Positions 9,501 through 17,281 of a stretch of DNA of 64,000 bases are shown here, in pieces. Positions within the stretch are counted from its first letter, which is position 1, and every line of letters begins with the position of its first letter. The notes beneath the pieces are model-generated. The model made no database searches, was not told where the DNA came from, and saw only the letters and a list, made by a program, of their open reading frames with translations. The stretch lies in assembly GCA_021613375.1 (NCBI GenBank), contig CM038722.1, positions 26,722,441 through 26,786,440 of the forward strand, given 5' to 3'. The position numbers were made by a program, and so were the translations under genes. Source of the stretch: Megaleporinus macrocephalus (taxonomy: Eukaryota > Chordata > Actinopteri > Characiformes > Anostomidae).

Positions 9501-11141
9501 GGGTCTGCTCTGACTGTGAGACTGAGCACTGTGAGTGTAGTGGGTAGTGGAGTGGTGAGGGTCTGCTCTGACTGTGAGACTGAGCACTGTGAGTGTAGTG
9601 GGTAGTGGAGTGGTGAGGGTCTGCTCTGACTGTGAGACTGAGCACTGGGAGTGTAGTGGGTCGTGGAGTGGTGAGGGTCTGCTCTGACTGTGAGACTGAG
9701 CACTGTGAGTGTAGTGGGTGGTGGAGTGGTGAGGGTCTGCTCTGACTGAGACTGAGCACTGTGAGTGTAGTGGGGTGGTGGAGTGGTGAGGGTCTGCTCT
9801 GACTGTGAGACTGAGCACTGTGAGTGTAGTGAGTGGTGGAGTGGTGAGGGTCTGTTCTGACTGTGAGACTGAGCACTGTGAGTGTAGTGGGTGGTGGAGT
9901 GGTGAGGGTCTGCTCTGACTGTGAGACTGAGCACTGGGAGTGTAGTGGGTGGTGGAGTGGTGAGGGTCTGCTCTGACTGTGAGACTGAGCACTGTGAGTG
10001 TAGTGGGTGGTGGAGTGGTGAGGGTCTGCTCTGACTGTGTGACTGAGCACTGTGAGTGTAGTGGGTCGTGGAGTGGTGAGGGTCTGCTCTGACTGTGAGA
10101 CTGAGCACTGTGAGTGTAGTAGGTCGTGGAGTGGTGAGGGTCTGCTCTGACTGTGTGACTGAGCACTGGGAGTGTAGTGGGTCGTGGAGTGGTGAGGGTC
10201 TGCTCTGACTGTGAGACTGAGCACTGGGAGTGTAGTGGGTGGTGGAGTGGTGAGGGTCTGCTCTGACTGAGACTGAGCACTGTGAGTGTAGTGGGGTGGT
10301 GGAGTGGTGAGGGTCTGCTCTGACTGTGAGACTGAGCACTGTGAGTGTAGTGAGTGGTGGAGTGGTGAGGGTCTGCTCTGACTGTGAGACTGAGCACTGT
10401 GAGTGTAGTGAGTGGTGGAGTGGTGAGGGTCTGTTCTGACTGTGAGACTGAGCACTGTGAGTGTAGTGGGTGGTGGAGTGGTGAGTGTCTGCTCTGACTG
10501 TGAGACTGAGCACTGGGAGTGTAGTGGGTGGTGGAGTGGTGTGAGGGAGTGTAGTTGTGATGTCAACACACATTAATAAAATGCTGAAACTGCAACTAGA
10601 TCCACCTGGATTAGCGTCACAGAGAAATACTTTACTTATCAGTAAAGATTTACGCTGACTCATCATTACAGTAGTAGACAATTCCAGAGAGGATCACACC
10701 TCCAGTCACAGCTTTTTAATCATGTAGGTTGGCAACAAAACTCAAAGATCTCTCCCTCTTTTTCTGTGAGCCATTAGATCAAAAATATTAGTTTTTCAGC
10801 TTAGAAGAAGAAATGCAGACAACATGTTACATAGGAAATCACACAATGTCAATGATGTAAGGTAAAATATAAAGATATTCTCAGGCATAGAAGAAGAAAG
10901 AAATGTAGATCATTTAATCTGGAAGAAGAAATGTAGATCATTTAATCTGGAAGAAGAAATGTAGATACTTTAAGGTGGAACGGGGAATTCGAATAAGAAG
11001 CTAACTTCAGAAAGAAGTAAGTTGATGTTTCTCAGTGAACTGACAGCGAGTCTGAGATTTACGGTAACCCCCATTCCTGAAAACTCAAAATTAGCTTAGC
11101 ATAAACTCAGCATACCTGCGTGTTGTTGTCGTGTCCGTCAT
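1..11141 (-). CDS. as3mt: as3mt, arsenite methyltransferase (5' four exons; continues off the left edge)
   Basis: Arsenite methyltransferase is a cytosolic S-adenosylmethionine (SAM)-dependent enzyme that methylates trivalent arsenic using thiol reductants. Four coding exons are visible: 11141-11116, 4935-4896, 2019-1892 and 944-794. They join in phase (26+40+128+151 nt = 115 codons). The joined protein begins MTDTTTTRR, passes through VHHSVKDYYGNILKK and carries the motif-I SAM-binding loop VLDLGCGSGRDCY, then GHITGIDMTENQ. These match the N-terminal third of vertebrate AS3MT, including the YYG and FYGCGLVVPE blocks and the first conserved cysteine (SNACVPSAKP). The rest, including the later arsenic-binding cysteines and the C-terminal domain, lies beyond position 1. 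Intron 1 is 6.2 kb and holds a 3.3-kb minisatellite. Exons 3 and 4 are certain. Exons 1 and 2 rest on splice signals, phase and position. Confidence 0.93.
794..944 (-). CDS. as3mt: as3mt coding exon 4 (SAM-binding motif I)
   Basis: The acceptor is CTTTCAG| and the donor is CAG|GTGGGT. The 151 nt encode FYGCGLVVPECLEGCR, then VLDLGCGSGRDCYMLSQLVG and ENGHITGIDMTENQ. The glycine-rich loop GCGSG and the acidic GIDM strand end are the class I methyltransferase SAM site. Plus-strand reading frames over this stretch are shadows. Confidence 0.96.
1340..1776. repeat. C-rich minisatellite (CCCATCCCACCTCA-type) in as3mt intron 3
   Basis: About 437 bp of loosely periodic C-rich repeats built from CCCATCCCA, CCTCA and CCATCTA. 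The plus strand has almost no G. On the sense strand of as3mt it is a G-rich tract with many GGG runs and repeated GGTGAG. The 163-aa plus-strand frame over it (Pro/His/Ser) is a repeat translation. Confidence 0.93.
1892..2019 (-). CDS. as3mt: as3mt coding exon 3
   Basis: The acceptor is TTTTTCAG| and the donor is AAG|GTAGTC. The 128 nt encode DYYGNILKKTSDLKSNACV, then PSAKPIPAYIRKALAEVHPD, VVA and a split Arg. This is the conserved AS3MT N-terminal helix region with its first conserved cysteine. The C-rich array at 1340-1776 starts only about 115 bp past the donor. Confidence 0.93.
2227..2600. repeat. dispersed repeat, copy 1 (inverted partner at 54.92-55.34 kb)
   Basis: This stretch begins near ACTACTGTGCAAAAGTTTTC and is the reverse complement of 54920-55340. 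Shared blocks include GATCATATCTTGAGCTCCAG and GTACTGAGCAGTCAAAG. Both copies sit in introns. It looks like an old DNA transposon remnant with no coding capacity. Confidence 0.6.
3110..3254. repeat. dispersed repeat split by the hAT insertion (continues 4467-4640)
   Basis: Positions 3205-3261 plus 4467-4640 match 10556-10710 without the insertion (shared AGATCCACCTGGATTAG and AGAGGATCACACCTCCAGTC). Positions 3110-3205 match 10740-10850 in inverted orientation (shared CTCAAAGATCTCTC). The family therefore has inverted arms. Confidence 0.65.
3262..4466. mobile_element. hAT-type element with 16-bp terminal inverted repeats and perfect 8-bp TSD
   Basis: The ends are TAGGGCTGCACGATAT and ATATCGTGCAGCCCTA. 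It is flanked by GACTAGAT at 3254-3261 and 4467-4474, a perfect 8-bp target site duplication (TSD) as hAT transposases make. No recognisable transposase remains; short frames at 3364-3775 match nothing I know. A second hAT element is nested at 3836-4235. The element lies in as3mt intron 2. Confidence 0.88.
3836..4235. mobile_element. nested 400-bp hAT-like MITE with perfect 8-bp TSD
   Basis: The ends are TAGGGGTGTAAG and CCAATACACAGCCTTA. It is flanked on both sides by CTGTCTAC (3828-3835 and 4236-4243). The interior is AT-rich with ATATCG motifs. A second copy in the opposite orientation is at 54037-54454, and partial copies lie at 46.2-46.8 and 56.34-56.46 kb. It inserted after the outer element. 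Confidence 0.88.
4896..4935 (-). CDS. as3mt: as3mt coding exon 2 (40-nt micro-exon)
   Basis: This 40-nt exon has a strong pyrimidine tract and CAG acceptor on its upstream side and an AAG|GTAGAG donor. It encodes QEPGAAAVHHSVK. Joined to exon 3 this gives VHHSVKDYYG, which fits the segment before the conserved YYG of AS3MT. The 1+39 phase agrees with both neighbours. Confidence 0.72.
5312..5882. mobile_element. non-autonomous DNA transposon with TCTGAAATC-type inverted ends
   Basis: The left end has GGTCCGAAATC followed by CTACTACTCAGTAG. The right end has CTAGTAGGTGATTTCAGACA. The two are imperfect inverted repeats rich in CTACT/AGTAG, a common fish MITE layout. It lies in as3mt intron 1 and has no coding capacity. 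Confidence 0.55.
6140..6300. mobile_element. foldback element with CACCTTAAATGG-type arms
   Basis: GGGGTCAACTGCTTG near 6182 and CAAGCAGTTGACCCC near 6282 are a perfect inverted pair. CACCTTACATGGTGCAGC and GCTACACCATTTAAGGTG form another inside or beside it. Related CCACCTTAAATG or TTTAAGGTGG blocks recur at 6800, 10970, 12.2-12.4, 33.88, 56.6 and 58.85 kb. Confidence 0.55.
7240..10545. repeat. 58-bp minisatellite, about 57 copies, in as3mt intron 1
   Basis: A 3.3-kb array of a 58-bp unit containing GTAGTGGGTGGTGGAGTGG and GGTCTGCTCTGACTGTGAGA. Units differ by a few positions (G/T after CACTG; G, C or A in the GGT-GT slot), and some are one or two bases short. The plus strand is G/T-rich. 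On the minus strand no stop occurs in any frame of the unit, and 58 is not divisible by 3. The frames therefore cycle and five overlapping open frames of 522-1063 codons appear. They are artefacts of the repeat, not genes. Confidence 0.98.
10556..10860. repeat. intact paralogue of the 3.1-4.64 kb repeat (empty site for the hAT)
   Basis: It matches 3205-3261 joined to 4467-4640 with no insertion at about 10597, and carries the inverted arm seen at 3110-3205. It abuts the right end of the 58-bp array. Confidence 0.65.
10885..10985. repeat. short GGAAGAAGAAATGTAGATCATTT array
   Basis: About three copies of the unit TGGAAGAAGAAATG plus TAGATCATTTAATC, ending in TTTAAGGTGGAA. It is the same family as the array at 12160-12400; the two lie on either side of as3mt exon 1 and its promoter. 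Confidence 0.8.
11116..11141 (-). CDS. as3mt: as3mt coding exon 1 (start codon)
   Basis: The exon reads M-T-D-T-T-T-T-R plus two bases (AG) and ends at an AG|GTATGC donor. The two leftover bases join the first A of the 4935 exon to make AGA (Arg), so the phase fits. The ATG lies just below a promoter-like stretch. Vertebrate AS3MT also begins with a short, poorly conserved exon before the YYG block. No similarity supports these residues by themselves, so the call is an inference from phase and position. Confidence 0.62.
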
Positions 11142-11144
11142 GCT

Positions 11145-11345
11145 CTCCGCCTGAGTTAACCAGTTTAAACACACTTAACCGCACAGCTGTATCTGTGTCG
11201 ACCTCCTGGGCTCATCTGTGTAGATCTAGAAGTGACTGTATAAGAGACACAGGTGGTCAGAGCGCTGATTAGCTGAGGTGGGCCGCCGCCATGCCTGAAT
11301 CCTTCCGGCAACGCGGTCACGTGATTGTGCGTCACGCGATTATTT
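11145..11345 (-). promoter_or_regulatory. as3mt: probable as3mt promoter and 5' UTR
   Basis: This is GC-richer DNA just upstream of the proposed start. It holds an ETS-type CCTTCCGG (11301-11308), a perfect E-box CACGTG (11318-11323) and a CRE-like CGTCAC (11330-11335). No TATA box is evident. A T-rich low-complexity tract begins immediately upstream. The motifs are seen directly; promoter function is inferred. Confidence 0.5.
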
Positions 11346-11379
11346 CCCCTTCCCGGTTATATTACATTACTACTATATT

Positions 11380-12018
11380 ACTTTATTCTTTATTATTTAT
11401 TATTTATTATTTATTCCCTTTTCTTTATTCCCTTTTCTTTATTCGTTATTCGTTATTATTTATTCTTTATTATTTATTCTTTATTCCCTTTTCTTTATTC
11501 GTTATTCGTTATTATTTATTCTTTATTATATATTCTTTATTCCCTTTTCTTTATTATTTATTATTTATTCCTTTTTCTTTATTCCCTTTTCTTTATTCGT
11601 TTATCGTTATTTCTTATTCTTTATTCTTTATTCATTTTTCTTTATTCTTTATTCTTTATTCCCTTTTCTGTATTCGTTATTCGTTATTATTTATTCTTTA
11701 TTCGTTATTATTTATTCTTTATTCTTTATTATTTATTCATTTTTCTTTATTCTTTATTCTTTATTCCCTTTTCTTTATTCGTTATTCGTTATTATTTATT
11801 CCTTATTCATTATTTATTCTTTATTCTTTATTCCCTTTTCTTTATTCGTTATTCGTTATTATTTATTCCTTATTCATTATTTATTATTTATTCTTTATTC
11901 TTTATTCTTTATTCATTTTTTTTATTCTTTATTCTTTATTCTTTATTCATTTTTCTTTCTTCTTTCTTCTTTCTTCCCTTTCTTTATTCGTTATTCGTTA
12001 TTCTTTATTCTTTATTTG
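11380..12018. repeat. T-rich TTTATTC/TTATT low-complexity tract
   Basis: About 640 bp made almost only of TTTATTC, TTATT, CCCTTTTC and GTTATTCG words. The plus-strand frames of 253 and 300 aa (Leu/Phe/Tyr/Ser runs) are translations of this tract and are not membrane proteins. It lies immediately upstream of the as3mt promoter. Confidence 0.93.
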
Positions 12019-12160
12019 GATCCCCATTAGCTTCCACAATGTGGTCGCTAGTCTTCCTGGGGTCCACACCAAGACAAAATCAATAAAAATAAAGAAAATC
12101 AGAAATCAACATACATTAAACAAATGCAACAGAAGACAAAAACTGAACAGAAAAAAAATC
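12018..12160. other. short non-coding stretch
   Basis: An A-rich block (AAACAAATGCAACA, repeated at 12420) with no recognised feature. Confidence 0.5.
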
Positions 12161-12400
12161 AAGAAGGTGGAAGAAGAAAGACAGATCATTTAGGGTGGAA
12201 GAAGAAAGACAGATCATTTAAGGTGGAAGAAGAAAGACAGATCATTTAAGGTGGAAGAAGAAATGCAGATCATTTAAGGTGGAAGAAGAAATGTAGATCA
12301 TTTAAGGTGGAAGAAGAAAGACAGATCATTTAAGGTGGAAGAAGAAAGACAGATCATTTAAGGTGGAAGAAGAAAGGCAGATTATTTAAGGTGGAAATGT
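12160..12400. repeat. 28-bp minisatellite, GGTGGAAGAAGAAAG unit
   Basis: Eight to nine copies of a 28-bp unit made of GGTGGAAGAAGAAAGACAG and ATCATTTAA. It contains the TTTAAGGTGG end block of the local foldback family. Confidence 0.9.
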
Positions 12401-12544
12401 AGCTCAAACAACATAAACCAAACAAATGCAACATAAGACAAAAACTGAACAGAACAAAAAACAAATCAAAAAGAGCAGACATTAAAAATGTAAATACTAT
12501 TAAATAATAATTGTGATGAACACTCAGAGAAGAAAAAATTAGCT

Positions 12545-12970
12545 TGGAAGAGGGATCTGACGACTGACATAGCTAAGCCAGTACAGGTGGATAATGCAGG
12601 TATATTACTATCCTTCTCTGCTCCAGTTTAATAATAACAATCCAGATGTATGCAATAAATGTGTGGAGGTAGGAACTTTGTTTCATCGTATGTGGGAATA
12701 TACTTGCATTAAACATTTCTGGAAGAGGGTAGTAGAAATTATATCATTAATTACTTTCCAAATGATGTGTTTTGGGTTAATTCCCAGAAAACACTACAAT
12801 TTGAAGAGTAAATAGAAAACTGATCAATATATGTCTCCTTCATGCAAAACACAGTATATCTTGTAAGTGGAAAAGCATGGATCCACCAACGGTTGGTCAG
12901 TGGGTGAACTCTGTCTCAGTGTATGGCCATGGAAAAATTAACCTTTACAGTAAAAAAAGAAGTCTTGTTA
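12545..12970 (+). pseudogene. 3' remnant of an L1/Tx1-like LINE (reverse transcriptase tail)
   Basis: Frames at 12594-12815 read CNKCVEVGTLFHRMWEYTCI and KHFWKRVVEIIS. This matches the C-terminal Cys/His segment of L1-clade ORF2 (C..C..GT..H..W.C..I..FW). Further on, in another frame, CKWKSMDPPTVGQWVNSVSV resembles the next conserved block. Frameshifts and stops separate them, and a long TA tract follows. Degenerate. Confidence 0.6.
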
Positions 12971-12975
12971 TTATT

Positions 12976-13066
<91 letters not shown>
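12976..13066. repeat. (TA)n microsatellite
   Basis: About 90 bp of perfect TA dinucleotides, directly after the LINE remnant. Confidence 0.98.
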
Positions 13067-13069
<3 letters not shown>

Positions 13070-14020
13070 TTATTTTATTTTTTCCTGTTTTTGATTGTAT
13101 TGTATGTAGGTGTATATGTAGTATGTATTTCGCATGTCAGTTTAAAAAGCAATAAAAATAAAATAAAAAATGAAAAATAATAAAATAAAAATCAGCTTTG
13201 TTTTGGGTTTGTTCAGTCTGTCAGCACAAGCTGCGGCAAGACTTGAAGGAGACTTGCACCAAATTTTAAAATTTTCAAAATTCTTCATCATTCATTGGCC
13301 AACGTTCCAACAAAAATAATTCAGAGTTATTTGATGTGAAACACTTGATTGTAGAAGACTATTCAGTGGTGGTGATGGTAACCAGACGTCTAAAGAGTTG
13401 AATGACTCTAAAATGTCCCTCACAGAAAGTAGTTATATGAAATGGTTATGAATACCTGATGTCTGACACATTGCTGAGCAGTAGTTTAAGCAGACTTTAC
13501 CCTGTTGACTAGTGTAGCTCTACCTCGTCCTCACCTTATGTAAGATCTTTGGTTGTAAGCTGCTGTTTGGTAGGTAATCACGCTCTACATTTCCAAAGCA
13601 CCTAGTCTGTGTTGCATAACTACAAGATAAAAGTTCAACAACCTCCACTGATATGTGGGCTAATAAATGAAGAGACAACGCCAGGTAGAAATACCAGCTC
13701 CTCACAGCTGGGCTCAAAGTCTCTAAAATCATTTCTACAGGACTTCTACAAGAACCAGTGATAAATGCAACCTAGACATTCTATGGGTTTGTATATAAGT
13801 TGGTGATATGGCCAAAAAATAATGTCACAATTCTTGAAAACATACGATGATACTCATCAGAATATTTTAGAGGTTCTTTTTCAATTATGAGCATATTAGA
13901 ATTGAAATGCATCATCATAATATAACACAAGTGAATTCTATTGGCAGCATGAGTACAAATGTTTTTCTTTAAGTTTTAAAAACAAACAAAATAGATAAAC
14001 AGATTGTTATCCAGTTAAAT
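13070..14020. other. AT-rich intergenic DNA, no gene seen
   Basis: Both strands show only short frames with no recognisable domain. Confidence 0.6.
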
Positions 14021-14326
14021 GGAAAAGAAACGTGCAGTTGTTCAGTGTCGTTTACAGACTGTAGTCCATCTGTTTCTCTGTATACCTTGTTAGCCGCTTT
14101 TTACCCTTTTTGTTCTACGATGGTCAAGCCCTCCACAGGACCACCACAGAGCAGGGATTATATGGTGGGGGCGTGTTAAAGTGTGTTGTGCAAGTTTGAG
14201 TGGATCAAACACAGCAGTGCAGCTGGAGTTTCTAAACACAGTGTCCACTCACTGTCCTCTTTATTAACACTCCTACTGTGTTGGCCTACCATGTAAATGT
14301 AAAGTCATACTGTAGCTTGTACCAGC
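14020..14326. mobile_element. left part of a palindromic fish MITE, interrupted by a hAT
   Basis: It contains CAGACTGTAGTCCATCTG, GGACCACCACAGAGCAGG and GTGGATCAAACACAGCAGTG, blocks shared with 48243-48908 and 25500-25730. The element resumes at 15159-15305 after the insertion at 14327-15158. Confidence 0.7.
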
Positions 14327-15158
14327 TAGGGCTGCAATTATAATTTTTTTTCATTCATTAAATGGATTCAGTAATTTGATAAAATATATAAAAAGCAACA
14401 GTAAATATATTAGATAAAATAAGACAGGTTTCTTAACAGTTATTGCTTAAATTTCATATAATACAGTTTAAAAGAAAACATTTTAATAATTACTATTATT
14501 ACTAAATGTATTACTAGACCTATATATCATACTATAAGTTCACAAGACTGGTTACTGTACACTCAGGTACTATGCTAAAGCTTGCCCTACACATACTGCA
14601 AACAAACAAAACTGAATAATCTCACTTTACTGGATTTGGTGCATTTTAGGCTCCAGATTGCTACAAACACCACCTGATATTTAGTTTACTGTGTATTTTA
14701 TGCATCACTGGGAGGGAAGAGTGTGTGTGAGGGGTGTATGGTATTGTAAGTGTGTTTGTTTGTAACTATAAACAAAACGGTAAAGTGAATGAAGCTCAGA
14801 CTTTTATTTTTTGTGATTATGTTCTTCAGCAAAGCTTAGATCATTTACGGACATAACTAGTCATTACATATATCCATAATTAACATACACACTTTACTAG
14901 CCTTTATCTCAACTCACCATCACACTGAATTAAGCTAAATGCTATGGTTACTGAGTGTCACTCCGCTGTGTGGACTGGACGTGTAGACTGACTGTTTGAC
15001 TGTTGACTGTAAAACTCAGACTCACTATCAGTTTGCTGGGAAATCGTGTGAAACAGTGCGCTGTATATGGTTGTGTGGATTAAACGAATCTTCCATGCAA
15101 AGAATTTGCTTCAATGATTTTTTGTAATTGAGTTACACGAGGTATCGTTTTAGCCCTA
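14327..15158. mobile_element. hAT-type element inserted in the MITE (8-bp TSD)
   Basis: The ends are TAGGGCTGCAA and TTTTAGCCCTA. Flanks are GTACCAGC (14319-14326) and GCACCAGC (15159-15166), matching at seven of eight bases. The interior is AT-rich and non-coding. Confidence 0.82.
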
Positions 15159-15305
15159 GCACCAGCGGCAACACACACTAACATAGCAACACCACCATGT
15201 CAGTGTCACAGCAGTGCTGAGAATGATCCACCACTCACATAGTCACCTGCTCGGTGGTGATCCTGTGAATAGTGGAGCTAAAAAAATGGACAATCAGACA
15301 CAAGC
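15159..15305. mobile_element. right part of the interrupted palindromic MITE
   Basis: It contains CACCATGTCAGTGTCAC and GCTGAGAATGATCCACCACT, the usual blocks of this family, and restores continuity with 14020-14326 when the hAT is removed. Confidence 0.7.
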
Positions 15306-15347
15306 AATCAATGTTTTTGTCCTTAATTTATTTGAAATGGTCGTATA

Positions 15348-16278
15348 TACACTATATGCCCAGTAGTACTGCGACGCCTGCTTTTAGGACACCATGTTCC
15401 AAATCCATAGGCATTAATATGGAGTTGGTTCACAGCTTCCAATCTTCTGGTAAGCTTTCTACAAGACTCTGGAGTGTTTCTGTGAGAATCTTTGCATATT
15501 CATTCAGAAGAGCATTTGTGAGGTCAGATGCTGATGAGAGAGTCTAACTATGGTAGATGGGGTTGAGCTCAGGACTCTGTGCGGGTCAGTCAAGCTCAAC
15601 CAACCATGTCTTTGTGGACCCTTCACTGGAACTTGAGGTTTGAGGCCAACCCCTGAAAAACAGCCTCATAGCATTATCCGTCCACCAAACTTTAGGATCA
15701 GCACGGTGCGATCAGACAGGTAACGTTGTCTTGACAGACCCGTCTATCAGACAGAATCAGAAGCGTGATTCGTCACTCCACAAGACACGTTTTTACTGAT
15801 CCAATGTCCAGTGGCGGCACATTACACCTCTCCACCCGATGCTTGGTATATGCTTGGTGATGTAAGGCTTGCATTGGCTGCTTGGCCACAAAAACCAATG
15901 CCATAAAGCTCCTGGCCCCAGTCTTCATGCTGCTGTTAATGCCAGAGGAGGACTGTAGGTCTGCAGTACGTTGGTGACTTTACATGGTCTGAGGTCCCTA
16001 AACACTTCTGCATTTCAATAATACCACTTACAGTTTATCATGGAACATCTAGCAGAGAAGAAATTTCATGTTCTGACTTGTTGCAATGGTGGTATCCTGT
16101 TACAGCAGCACATTGGAATTCAGTTAACTCTTTGCATTCTTTTAGTAATGTTTGTAAAGACAGACTGCATGACTAGGCACTTGATTAGATACACATGGAG
16201 CAATGGGACTAAATAAAACACCTGAATTAAATTAAATGATTAAGAGGTGTGTCCCAATACTTTTGTTCATATAGTGTA
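15348..16278 (-). mobile_element. degraded Tc1/mariner element with TACACTATATG ends
   Basis: The ends are TACACTATATG and CATATAGTGTA, with the TA target. The interior keeps blocks of the common fish Tc1 family such as AGAAGCGTGATTCGTCACTC and CCAGTGGCGGC, so the transposase relic is on the minus strand. It is broken by many stops and is not active. Confidence 0.8.
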
Positions 16279-16559
16279 TGTTATTTATTTCTCTTTACCT
16301 ATTTGCATCAGAGAGGAACAATTCTTACATAAGACCACCTGCAAAGAAGACATTAGTCTCTTGTTTGTGCTGTGAGTTGGTCTCAAATCAAAGTTCTATG
16401 ATTCCTAAATAACAGTGATAAGCCAAATGAACCAGTGGTATGGAGACAATGATAATGTGTGAATGGGTAAAATGTTCTAAACAAGGTTATTTTATATATT
16501 TATATTTTGGAACTGGGTTTTTAAACAGTTAGAACAATACGGACTGGCATTAAATTCTA

Positions 16560-17095
16560 GAACAGTGTAAATGGGAAAGACTTCTGGAACAGTGTGAACA
16601 TGTAGAGGTCATTCTAGAACAGTGTGAAGAGGGAATAACATTCTGGAACAGTGTGAAGAGGGAATAACATTCTGGAACAGTGTGAACATGTAGAGGTCAT
16701 TCTAGAACAGTGTGAAGAGGGAATAACATTCTGGAACAGTGTGAAGAGGGAATAACATTCTGGAACAGTGTGAACATGTAGAGGTCATTCTAGAACAGTG
16801 TGAAGAGGGAATAACATTCTGGAACAGTGTGAACATGTAGAGGTCATTCTAGAACAGTGTGAAGAGGGAATAACATTCTGGAACAGTGTGAAGAGGGAAT
16901 AACATTCTGGAACAGTGTGAAGAGGGAATAACATTCTGGAACAGTGTGAATACGTAGAGATAATTCTAGAACAGTGTGAAGAGGGAATAACATTCTGGAA
17001 CAGTGTGAATACGTAGAGATAATTCTAGAACAGTGTGAAGAGGGAATAACATTCTGGAACAGTGTGAAGGGGGGATAGCATTCTAGAACAGTGTG
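16560..17095. repeat. 29-30-bp minisatellite, CATTCTGGAACAGTGTGAA unit
   Basis: About 18 copies of alternating subtypes: one ends GAGGGAATAA, the other ACATGTAGAGGT or TACGTAGAGATAA. Every unit carries the core AGAACAGTG or GGAACAGTG also found in the neighbouring 30-bp array. Confidence 0.93.
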
Positions 17096-17281
17096 GATAA
17101 CCCTGTTCATGTTGTTCTAGAATCTTCTCCACACACTCACACTATTCTATTGTAGAACAGTATAAATGTGTACAGGACATTTTAGAACAGCGTAAAAAGT
17201 GATAACATTGAAAAGGGGTAACATTCTAGAACAGTATACATGTGTTGAAAACATTGTAGGACAGTGTGAATTTCTTTAGAA

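Noticed and set aside
7160..10681. Five long minus-strand open frames (522-1063 codons)
   Set aside because: They are translations of the 58-bp array in all three frames, with no domain, no splice logic and no non-repeat body.
11291..12193. Leu/Phe/Tyr-rich frames resembling membrane proteins
   Set aside because: Translation of a T-rich low-complexity tract.
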